A stretch of DNA of 44,574 bases from an uncultured Blautia sp. GTDB taxonomy: Bacteria > Bacillota > Clostridia > Lachnospirales > Lachnospiraceae. The position numbers and the translations under genes were made by a program. Within the stretch, counting starts at the first letter, position 1; the number at the start of each line of letters is the position of its first letter. The notes under the pieces are model-generated. The model worked only from the letters and a program-made list of their open reading frames with translations, ran no database searches and was not told the DNA's origin. Shown here piece after piece: positions 32,569 through 40,556 of the stretch. The stretch covers positions 1 through 44,574 of the forward strand of contig UQCM01000019.1 of NCBI GenBank assembly GCA_900539525.1, in the 5' to 3' direction.

Positions 32569-32597
32569 GGGCACAGAGTTTTGTATTTATTTTGTAT

Positions 32598-35500
32598 TTA
32601 TCTTATCTTTACAGCCTTCTTTGCTTCCTTCATCGGGCTGTAGGTCTTTGCAGATACCGTCACCACTCTGTAGTAATAGGTTTTGCCTTTTTTCAGCTTC
32701 TTTTTATCGCGGTAAGAGATTCCTTTTTTCACCGTGGCGATCTTCTTCCAGCTGCCCTTTCTGTTCTCCGCGCGGTAGATGATATAAGAAGAAGCCTTCT
32801 TTACTTTCTTCCACTTGACAGTGACTGCCTTCTGGCCCTTCTGCTGCGTGGCGGTCACCTTCGCTGTCGCCTTTGGAAGCGTGATGTCCTTTGTGCTTCC
32901 TGCTGCGCTGTCTTTATATTCCTTCTGGCCTCCGGAAAGCGCCACTACATAGTAGGACATTTTCTTTCCACCCACAGGATTCGTATCATAAGCCGTGGTG
33001 CCCGTCACCGGACCGCCCACCTTTGTTACGCTGCTTCCCGTTTTGCGATAGAGCTGATAGGATGCGGCATGCTCTGCTTTCTCCCAGGATACCCTGACCT
33101 TTGTCTCCATGCTCTTTACGGCGGTGACCTTCGGAGCAGTCAGTGCCACTGCAGGCTTCGCCGGCTGTTCCGGGTTCGACGGACCGGATGGCTTTCTGAC
33201 CAGTCCCTTCTGTGCATTTTCCAGAGCCGCCAGCAGCGTCTGGAGCTCTTCCGCGGTAAGATCCGCAGACGCATTTACGACTGCTTCATATGCTTTCTCG
33301 AATGCCTGCCAGCTTGCCGCATCATAGGAATCCTTCTCTTTCAGCACCGCAGCCGCCTTGCTGATCGCCTCCGCAATCGCTTCCTGCTTTTCTGCTGCTT
33401 CCTCTTTTTTTGCTGCTTCCTCTGCCTGTTCGAGCGCCAGAACAGCAGCATCAACTTCCTCCTGCCCTGCCATCACATCGCCGAGCACAGCCTTTGCAGC
33501 CACATAGCCGTCATAGAGAACATTGGCATTCTCCCAGCTGATCGCTTTCTGTGCAAGGATTTCTGCTTTCTCCTCACACGCTTTTTTCAACTGTGATTTG
33601 TCAACGGTGCCATACACCTTCATCTCATAAATACAGTATTCATTTGACCCCGCCCTGCGGTGAACGCCCTGCATCTTTACATAACGGGCATTTTCAGCGT
33701 CAAAGGTATCCGTGGTCAGGGCGGATGTATTTCCGGTTACAGTTTTCACCGTCTTCCAGTTCTTTCTGTCACCGGATACCTGAATCTCGTAATCCGCAGC
33801 ATATCTGGAAGCCTCCCAGTCGATCACAACTTTTGAAATACTTCTGTTCTCTCCCAGATCCACCATCAGGAAATCGGTGTCCCTGTCGGAAGAATTCCAG
33901 CGGGACTCATTGGAGGTGGATACGCCTGTGGCTCCTGTCACATGTCCATCGCCATCGGTAGCCTTCCATGCCGGATAGAGACGCATCTCATCACCCCAGA
34001 ATGTAGAATTTCCATTATCCGCATAAGCATGGCGGTTCCTTGCCACATCCACTTCACCGCCTGCCGATTCCTCTGCCGACAGCTCCTCTGTGGATAATGC
34101 TTTGTTGTATGCCTTGATATTTGCCAGATATCCCGAAAAATCCTTTCCGATCGTATTCATCGGGAATACAAAGGTGGTACGAAAGTTATTGTCCTGATCG
34201 GCCCAGGTGCTCGCTCCGACTGCGCCTCCGTTGTCCTTGTCACTGGCTGCCGCATAGAGGATCTTTGTAAATACACCGTCCACATACAGCTTCGTCACCT
34301 GATAGGTTCCCACGATCGTAATCGTGTGTTTTTCTTCATTCTTCACCTGATAATCAAAGGACTGGGTAAAATAATCCCTGTTCAGGCTCAGCTTTCCATC
34401 CATTCCGGCCACCTGAAGCCTTCCGTCATAGCCGGAGAACAGGGAGGATTCCTTTGTATTCTCCTCTGTACCGTCCAGATAAACATCAAAGCTCATGGTA
34501 TACGGATATCCCAGGCTGGTCAGCGGTGTCTCCACGGTAGTATTGCCGTCAAATCTAAGCCAGGTCTGCCCTTCCTTTTCTACGACCTCTCCGCCTGTGA
34601 TGCTGCCGTTATAACCGTTTCCGCTGGCATCATAGACGGTTTTTCCATCCTTTGATACGTTTTCAAAATCATAGTCCAGAACGACATTCGACTTACTGTC
34701 GATCTGATTTGCGATCTGTGTGCCCGGCCCCTCTCTTAAGCTGTTAAAGGTCTGGGAATAATCCACAAAGGTATCATCTGCCTTTGTGCCGCCCCAGGTC
34801 TTTTCACCGACCATCGCACAGAGTCTGAGATAGCGCTCATTTAAGTCTGCTTCTGTGATACCCTCACGGTTCTCATCTCCCCAGAGTGCCGCTTTCGCTC
34901 CGAGAAGCAAAGGCTCGCCCTTTTCTGCACGGACATTTCCGTTAAAGATCACCGGATCCCAGTTGTAATAAATATATTCCTCACGGATCATATCCTTATG
35001 GTAACGTCCCGGTGTGGTATACAGGTATGGCTGGGGAACATTGATCACACGGAAGCCCTCGTTCATTCTGGCGATCGGATCATCTTCATAGGTTGCCCAG
35101 ATATCCAGAACGATATCCTTGTTGATGACTGTGCTTCCCGGCATCAGCATCACAGCGCCCCACATGCGGACCTGTTTTCCATAACCATTCTCACTCTCTC
35201 CCAGAAGATTATACATGTAATTCATATATCGGCGGAACGCGTCTTTATTGTTTCCTGTATTCTTATCCCAGTACTCGTCAACTCCGGCACTGACGGCATC
35301 TCCTGTAAATACCGGGTCATCCCCGCCCAGATACTCATCAAAAAGTGCCTTCATGAAAATCTTTGCATTTACGGCATTCTGCCTTGTGGTCTGATCCGTG
35401 CTCTGATCATCGAGTGCCAGCAGCTCGAAGTTGTTCGGATTGTGGATATAGAAGGAAGCGCCTGCTTTCACCTCTCCGTTCGCATCGAGATAATCCGCCC

Positions 35501-37322
35501 TGTTCAGGTATCCTTTCTCTGTCAGAGACTTGATGACCTCTTCCTGATTCTTATACACATACTTCGTATAGGCTGCAGAATGTCCCGGCGTATCAAGCTC
35601 GGCAACCACCTGGATGCCTCTTGCCTCTGCCTGTTTCTGGAGATCCTTAAATTCCTCCTTCGTATAATACAGCTCGCCTGCCGTACCATGTTTTTCCTTC
35701 ATTTCCGTATGCACATTGTAGTAGTAGTCATACCGTCCCTCGTAGTCTCTGTCCGTCATAAACTTGGAATCCTGCACGGCCAGTGACGGGAAGGTGTCGG
35801 AATAGAGACGATGGGATGCCTCTACATTTTCCCACTGGTTATAATCCGGTGAGTAAGGCGGATCCGACCACTGATTATCATTTAAATGAATCTGCATCTC
35901 ATTTAACTTATACCATTTCAGGATCCTGGTATAATCCTCCAGGAACTGGATTCTGGTTGGAATTCTGGCCACATCCATCATGATACCTCTGACCGCATAC
36001 AGCGGATAATCGCGGATCACGCCCTTTGGCACGGTCTGATGTGCCTGATCCTGATAAAGGATCTGTTCTACCGTAACTGTTCCGTAAAGGACACCCGTCT
36101 TTCCTGCAGAGAAAATATGGATTCCTGCATCATCCGTCACCAGAAGATAGCCCTCCTCGCCGGTTCCGTAAGTATCCTCTGTCAGAGATTCCAGAAGGAT
36201 ATCATTGGAATCACCGGAGGCACCTGCTCTGACTTCCGGAACAAAGCCGCAGATTTCCTTCAGATCCGCCTGCATCTCGGCTGCCACCTCAGCCAGGCCC
36301 AGATTTGCCGGGTCATGATAGATGATCTCAGTATCTTCACTAATGGTGAAATCTCCGTTATATCCATACCATTCCTGGATCGTCGGGAGCACATCCGGCA
36401 TCGGGTTCGGATCGCTGATCTGCGGGAACAGCTCCGGGAAGCGGCCGGTATTGTCCGGTACCGTCACGGTCATGTTCTTCTTCGCCGTATCGGAAGGATC
36501 CGACTTACTGGTCGCCTGAAGGATGACATTCATGCTGCGCTCTCCAATATGAAGCGGGGAAACCGTACCGTCATCTCCGATCACTCTGTCTACCTCACTG
36601 CCGTACACCCTGATCTCATAGGCATCCGATACTGACGGGATCTGCAGTGCAGTATCCGTCTCTGAAACGGTAAGTGCCGGAACCGCGTTCAGAGCCTCCT
36701 GTGCGCTGGTGACTGTATCAATGGTGCCGCCCTGGGTGCCGTAAATTTCGATTTCTCTTACGGAAACGGCTACCCCGGCCGCATTTGCATTGAGCTTTTC
36801 AAAATAGAATCTCACATATCTCTTCAGTGTCGTTTTTGTCATTGCCGAAGCTTCGATGGTGTCAATGACATCCGTATCATTGCTGTCGGCACGCTGTGCC
36901 TGTGTATACACATCTTCCCAGCTTCCGTCTTCTCCTGTGGCACTGGTCTGAATCTTATACTGAGTGCTCCACACCTTCAGATAATACTTAATCTTGATGG
37001 ATTCCACCTCTGTCGTATCTGCCTTCAGGTCAAGCTTCAGCCACTGAGGCGTCTGCTCCGTCCCCGTGCCGGTGGGGCGCATACGTGCTGAAGACCAGCG
37101 GCTGTCTGCGCTGCTGCTGTCACCGTCTACCGCCTTGTCTGCCGTCCAGACAGCGGAATCATTCTCTACGCCGGATGCCGTGGCAGTCTTGTTCAGCACC
37201 ACATTTGCCGCCGCAGCCTGTGCATGCAGCGCACCTGTGCCGGCAAGCCAGGGCGCAGATATCGTCTGACACAGCATGACAGAAGCCAGAACACCTGCAA
37301 AAACAGCTTTTTTTGCTCTCAT
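32598..37322 (-). CDS. Secreted multidomain GH20 beta-N-acetylhexosaminidase or lacto-N-biosidase
   Basis: A 1574-residue exported enzyme acting on terminal GlcNAc/GalNAc or lacto-N-biose of host glycans. The start is 37322, where AAGGAGGAAAAGAAAA precedes ATG. A signal peptide covers residues 1-~38. Domains in order: F5/8 type C (about 40-195), a small domain (about 205-290), GH20b (about 320-435), the GH20 barrel (about 440-790) with LDTPGHSAAY and the catalytic Asp-Glu pair in VSAGVDEYWD (682-683), a LamG-like domain (about 870-1060), a second F5/8 C domain (about 1070-1210), FIVAR-like helices (about 1215-1370) and two fibronectin-III-like domains. No sortase motif is present. Substrate choice between hexosaminidase and lacto-N-biosidase cannot be settled from the sequence. 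Confidence 0.9.
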   Translation of the reverse strand: MRAKKAVFAGVLASVMLCQTISAPWLAGTGALHAQAAAANVVLNKTATASGVENDSAVWTADKAVDGDSSSADSRWSSARMRPTGTGTEQTPQWLKLDLKADTTEVESIKIKYYLKVWSTQYKIQTSATGEDGSWEDVYTQAQRADSNDTDVIDTIEASAMTKTTLKRYVRFYFEKLNANAAGVAVSVREIEIYGTQGGTIDTVTSAQEALNAVPALTVSETDTALQIPSVSDAYEIRVYGSEVDRVIGDDGTVSPLHIGERSMNVILQATSKSDPSDTAKKNMTVTVPDNTGRFPELFPQISDPNPMPDVLPTIQEWYGYNGDFTISEDTEIIYHDPANLGLAEVAAEMQADLKEICGFVPEVRAGASGDSNDILLESLTEDTYGTGEEGYLLVTDDAGIHIFSAGKTGVLYGTVTVEQILYQDQAHQTVPKGVIRDYPLYAVRGIMMDVARIPTRIQFLEDYTRILKWYKLNEMQIHLNDNQWSDPPYSPDYNQWENVEASHRLYSDTFPSLAVQDSKFMTDRDYEGRYDYYYNVHTEMKEKHGTAGELYYTKEEFKDLQKQAEARGIQVVAELDTPGHSAAYTKYVYKNQEEVIKSLTEKGYLNRADYLDANGEVKAGASFYIHNPNNFELLALDDQSTDQTTRQNAVNAKIFMKALFDEYLGGDDPVFTGDAVSAGVDEYWDKNTGNNKDAFRRYMNYMYNLLGESENGYGKQVRMWGAVMLMPGSTVINKDIVLDIWATYEDDPIARMNEGFRVINVPQPYLYTTPGRYHKDMIREEYIYYNWDPVIFNGNVRAEKGEPLLLGAKAALWGDENREGITEADLNERYLRLCAMVGEKTWGGTKADDTFVDYSQTFNSLREGPGTQIANQIDSKSNVVLDYDFENVSKDGKTVYDASGNGYNGSITGGEVVEKEGQTWLRFDGNTTVETPLTSLGYPYTMSFDVYLDGTEENTKESSLFSGYDGRLQVAGMDGKLSLNRDYFTQSFDYQVKNEEKHTITIVGTYQVTKLYVDGVFTKILYAAASDKDNGGAVGASTWADQDNNFRTTFVFPMNTIGKDFSGYLANIKAYNKALSTEELSAEESAGGEVDVARNRHAYADNGNSTFWGDEMRLYPAWKATDGDGHVTGATGVSTSNESRWNSSDRDTDFLMVDLGENRSISKVVIDWEASRYAADYEIQVSGDRKNWKTVKTVTGNTSALTTDTFDAENARYVKMQGVHRRAGSNEYCIYEMKVYGTVDKSQLKKACEEKAEILAQKAISWENANVLYDGYVAAKAVLGDVMAGQEEVDAAVLALEQAEEAAKKEEAAEKQEAIAEAISKAAAVLKEKDSYDAASWQAFEKAYEAVVNASADLTAEELQTLLAALENAQKGLVRKPSGPSNPEQPAKPAVALTAPKVTAVKSMETKVRVSWEKAEHAASYQLYRKTGSSVTKVGGPVTGTTAYDTNPVGGKKMSYYVVALSGGQKEYKDSAAGSTKDITLPKATAKVTATQQKGQKAVTVKWKKVKKASSYIIYRAENRKGSWKKIATVKKGISYRDKKKLKKGKTYYYRVVTVSAKTYSPMKEAKKAVKIR

Positions 37323-37587
37323 TTTTCTTTTCCTCCTTCTCCTTTTTATATCTTCTGTTGATAATATCACTTTTATTCTATATGAATTTGGGCAGTTTGT
37401 ACAGTACAAAACTCCTTTAGATTATGTTAAAATTCCCCTTACACGACTACAGTAAAAAAAGTAACCATTTTCCATCCGTACCAGGAATTTTCCGAAGATT
37501 TTACTTGTATAATAGCAGTAAATGTATTAGAATAAGTGAAAGACTTGAACACAAGTCCAAACTGAAAGATATAAGGAGGATACAATC
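37323..37587. other. Divergent promoter region of GH20 and ferredoxin genes
   Basis: It contains the 13-bp palindrome TTGTACAGTACAA (37397-37409), a candidate operator upstream of a minus-strand TAGAAT box, and a plus-strand TATAAT at 37508-37513 for the ferredoxin gene. Confidence 0.5.
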
Positions 37588-37758
37588 ATGGCATATGTAA
37601 TTACTGACGAGTGTGTAGCATGTGGAACATGTGAAGGCGTATGTCCTGCAGAAGCAATCAGCGAAGGCGATGGAAAATATGTGATCGATGCTGATGCATG
37701 CTTAGACTGCGGTACCTGCGAAGCTGAATGTCCGACAGGCGCTATCACTGCTGAATAA
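37588..37758 (+). CDS. 2[4Fe-4S] ferredoxin
   Basis: A 56-residue bacterial-type ferredoxin. Two cluster motifs, CVACGTCEGVCP and CLDCGTCEAECP, provide eight cysteines for two [4Fe-4S] clusters that carry low-potential electrons in fermentation. The sequence begins MAYVITDEC and ends TGAITAE, as in clostridial ferredoxins. AAGGAGG sits 8 nt before the ATG. It is a single gene with promoter and terminator of its own. An ORF on the opposite strand over the same DNA is a shadow. Confidence 0.96.
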   Translation: MAYVITDECVACGTCEGVCPAEAISEGDGKYVIDADACLDCGTCEAECPTGAITAE

Positions 37759-37831
37759 TCAGTTTAAATGAAAACCGGTTCAGAATCGTCCGGTTATCAT
37801 GAATGATGTACATAAGTTATAAGCTATTTTC

Positions 37832-37870
37832 AACAGCCGTCACTATTGCGAGTAGTGGCGGCTGTTTCTT
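37832..37870 (+). terminator. Terminator of the ferredoxin gene
   Basis: AACAGCCGTCACTA pairs with TAGTGGCGGCTGTT, followed by TCTTTC. Confidence 0.85.
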
Positions 37871-37875
37871 TCCCT

Positions 37876-37909
37876 AAAAAAAGCAGCGACCTGCTCATTG
37901 GCCGCTGCT
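37876..37909 (-). terminator. Terminator of malQ
   Basis: AGCAGCGGCC and GGTCGCTGCT arms, followed on the minus strand by seven T. Confidence 0.85.
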
Positions 37910-37971
37910 TAAATAATTATTGAACCGATAACCGACTCACAGTCTGAAACTCAAACTCTTCTTCGTCGAAA

Positions 37972-39489
37972 TCAAAAGTATGTGCACTGCTGCCATCCCA
38001 GCCGCCCGAAGCGTGCTGTCTGCAGACAAATCTCTTTTTGCAGTTCTTCGGTAAATTCCTCTTTCGTCATTCTCCACTTCCAGTTCTTTCCCACGGTAGA
38101 CGGCTGATTCATCCTGCATTCATTTCCGTAGCCCAGATAGTCCTGCATCGGAATGATACAAAGTGCTGCATTGCTGCGCATGATCAGTCCGATCATCGGC
38201 CGGAACAGACTGTCCTGTGGTGTATGGGAATCACACAGATATTCCCTGACCATCTTCTTTTCTTCCTCTGTGATGCTCTCAAGCCATCCTGTCAGCGTCT
38301 CATTGTCATGAGTTCCCGTATATGCCACGCAGTTCTCCGTATAATTGTGAGGCAGGTAGTCACTGACACAGCCGGTATCCCTGGAATCAAACGCAAACTC
38401 CAGCACCTTCATCCCCGGGAAGCCGCTCTCTCTTACCAGCTGACGTACCGAATCCGTCATAAATCCCAGATCCTCCGCAATCACATCATGCTGCCCGAGT
38501 GCCTCCCGCACACGGTAAAACAGATCCATGCCCGGTCCCTTTTCCCAGTGTCCGTCAATGGCGGACTTTGCACCATACGGAATCGAATAGTATTCATCAA
38601 ATCCCCGGAAGTGGTCGATCCTTACAACATCATAGATCCGGAAGCAGTGAGCCAGGCGGCTCAGCCACCACTGATACCCTGTATTCCTGTGGTAATCCCA
38701 GCGGTAGAGAGGATTTCCCCAGAGCTGGCCCGTAGCGGAAAATCCATCCGGCGGACATCCCGCCACTGCTGTCGGCAGGTTCTCTCTGTCAAGCTGGAAC
38801 AGCTCCGGATGACTCCAGGTGTCGGCACTGTCCATCGCTACATAGATCGGGATATCACCGATGATACGCACGCCGTGCTCATTGGCATACCTCTTGAGGT
38901 CGTTCCACTGACGGTAGAACACAAACTGCATATACTGCTGAAATTCAATGTCAAAATACAGCTCCCTGCGGTAATAGTCCATTGCATTCGGCCATCTCAG
39001 CCGGATATCCTCTGCCCACTCCGTCCATGGCACACCGTTAAATCTGCCTTTTACAGCCATAAACAGCGCATAATCAGAAAGCCACCAGTTATTCTCAGCC
39101 ACAAACCTCTGGTAATCCGGGTTACGGCTGATATCGCTGCGCTCGTACGCTTTGCGCAGCAGCAGATATCTGCTGTCATAGATCTTCTTATAATCCACCT
39201 GAGTCGCTTCTGTACCGAAGTCCGCCGCATCACATTCCTCCTCCGTGAGCACACCCTCTTCGATCAGTGCCTCCAGACTGATAAAATATGGATTTCCGGC
39301 AAATGTCGAGAACGACTGGTAAGGCGAATCTCCATAGCTGGTAGGTCCCAGCGGAAGGATCTGCCAGTAACACTGTCCTGCCTTCTGCAGCCAGTCCACA
39401 AAATCATATGCGCTCTTTGAAAAGCATCCGATTCCATATCTGGATGGCAGGCTCGTAATTGATAATAAAATCCCTGCTGCTTTCGTCAT
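37972..39489 (-). CDS. malQ: 4-alpha-glucanotransferase (amylomaltase, GH77)
   Basis: A 505-residue cytoplasmic enzyme that disproportionates malto-oligosaccharides, releasing glucose. Conserved stretches are LPSRYGIGCFSKSAYDFVDWL at the start, QILPLGPTSYGDSPYQSFSTFAGNPYFI, the nucleophile Asp in VVRIDHFRGFDEYYSIP, the acid/base Glu in VIAEDLGFMT, and the transition-state Asp in TGTHDNETLTGW. The length is typical. Its ATG overlaps the end of the EEP gene by 4 bp, so they are co-translated. It belongs to the maltose/alpha-glucoside operon with the PTS transporter. Confidence 0.96.
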   Translation of the reverse strand: MTKAAGILLSITSLPSRYGIGCFSKSAYDFVDWLQKAGQCYWQILPLGPTSYGDSPYQSFSTFAGNPYFISLEALIEEGVLTEEECDAADFGTEATQVDYKKIYDSRYLLLRKAYERSDISRNPDYQRFVAENNWWLSDYALFMAVKGRFNGVPWTEWAEDIRLRWPNAMDYYRRELYFDIEFQQYMQFVFYRQWNDLKRYANEHGVRIIGDIPIYVAMDSADTWSHPELFQLDRENLPTAVAGCPPDGFSATGQLWGNPLYRWDYHRNTGYQWWLSRLAHCFRIYDVVRIDHFRGFDEYYSIPYGAKSAIDGHWEKGPGMDLFYRVREALGQHDVIAEDLGFMTDSVRQLVRESGFPGMKVLEFAFDSRDTGCVSDYLPHNYTENCVAYTGTHDNETLTGWLESITEEEKKMVREYLCDSHTPQDSLFRPMIGLIMRSNAALCIIPMQDYLGYGNECRMNQPSTVGKNWKWRMTKEEFTEELQKEICLQTARFGRLGWQQCTYF

Positions 39490-40337
39490 TTTTCTTCCTC
39501 CGTTTCAATCATCACTCCATAATGGTCGGAAATCTGTGGATACTGCGTCCCGTCAAAAACCACGCGAGAGCTTGTGACCGCTTCTCTTCTCCGGCTCCAT
39601 ATATAATCGATCCTCATACCGCTGCATGTGTTCCGGTCACGCCATCCGTCAATAACCTGTTCCACCGTATATTCACCGGATCTTTTCTGTGCCAGTGTAT
39701 AGGTATCCAGCCACCCGGACTGTTTCACATAATCATAACCTTCGTTTTTTGCCTGTGCCGGACTGTTGAAATCACCCATGATCCAGACATTGCCGCCACC
39801 CTTGATTTTGTCTTCCAGTCCTGCCTGCACAGCGTCCCACTGATCCCAGAACGTCTCCTCATCCTTTTTCCACCAGCCCATATGAACCGTGTAGAACCAG
39901 TGGTCTACCGGACCATCCGTCCGGATGCCCAGAATCTTGCGGCGCTTCCAGTTATGAAAGTCCTCCGTATGGCTGATGGAAAACTCATCTGTCTCCAGAA
40001 TGGGGCGGCGGGAAAATACCGCCAGTCCCTCTTCATAAATATCATATCCCAGCTTCACCGGTATCCATGTCCAGTGATAGGAAACCCCTTTCTTCTCCAG
40101 CAGTTCTGCCAGCCTTGCCGCGTGATTTCCTTCCTTCACCGCTCCCTGAAAGCCGCTGCACCTTGTGTAGCCATGCAGCCGTTCCTCCGGCAGGACACGG
40201 GCGTCCTTTCTCTGGTTTACCTCCTGCAGCCCGATGATGTCCGGCTGCTCTGCCGCAGCCATTTCCACAAACTGCAGAAGCTTTCTTTCATAATCCTCTT
40301 CCACCAGGCTATGGGTGTTCAATGTAAGAATCTTCAT
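39486..40337 (-). CDS. Endonuclease/exonuclease/phosphatase (EEP) family protein
   Basis: A 283-residue metal-dependent phosphoesterase-like protein. Motifs: MKILTLNTHS, the metal-binding Glu in IIGLQEVNQ, the GDFNSPA motif, and the C-terminal SDHYGVMIE. The EEP superfamily includes nucleases, sphingomyelinases and sugar- or inositol-phosphate phosphatases. Its position between a sugar PTS and malQ suggests a sugar-phosphate or related small-molecule phosphatase rather than a DNase, but that is inference from context. GGAGGAAAG precedes the ATG. No signal peptide. Confidence 0.88.
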   Translation of the reverse strand: MKILTLNTHSLVEEDYERKLLQFVEMAAAEQPDIIGLQEVNQRKDARVLPEERLHGYTRCSGFQGAVKEGNHAARLAELLEKKGVSYHWTWIPVKLGYDIYEEGLAVFSRRPILETDEFSISHTEDFHNWKRRKILGIRTDGPVDHWFYTVHMGWWKKDEETFWDQWDAVQAGLEDKIKGGGNVWIMGDFNSPAQAKNEGYDYVKQSGWLDTYTLAQKRSGEYTVEQVIDGWRDRNTCSGMRIDYIWSRRREAVTSSRVVFDGTQYPQISDHYGVMIETEEEK

Positions 40338-40397
40338 CTTTCCTCCAGCTTTTGTTTCGCAATCCGCTCATCTTTAGCGGGTTAAAAGATGCCATAC

Positions 40398-40429
40398 GGA
40401 TTGTTCCGTGCTACGCACTCCCACAATCC
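40398..40429. repeat. Hairpin module shared with two other repeats
   Basis: Arms GGATTGT and ACAATCC, inner helix GTGC-TAC-GCAC, with TCC and TCCC internal loops. The same fold occurs at 13449-13486 and 43225-43262 with different outer-stem bases. CGCAATCCGCTCAT at 40359 is also shared, in another order. Confidence 0.7.
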
Positions 40430-40492
40430 TGCCCAAAATTCGGATATCGCGAGACATACGTCCCACTTTTATCCTCATTTTGGGTGGGTCAA

Positions 40493-40556
40493 CAAGTCAT
40501 AAAACCACTTATGTGCAAGCACAACGTGGTTTATGACCTTTTGCCCCTGGCATCAT
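40493..40556. repeat. Hairpin element over the 3' end of the PTS gene
   Basis: GTCATAAAACCAC and GTGGTTTATGAC form a stem with one bulge, followed by TTTTGCCCCTGGCATCAT, nearly the same as the sequence at 43174-43193. The PTS stop codon (40553-40555) falls in this end. It may terminate PTS transcripts or reduce flow into the downstream genes. Confidence 0.65.

Noticed and set aside
37527..37748. 73-codon minus-strand ORF
   Set aside because: Antisense shadow of the ferredoxin gene, whose eight cysteines and ribosome site are clear.
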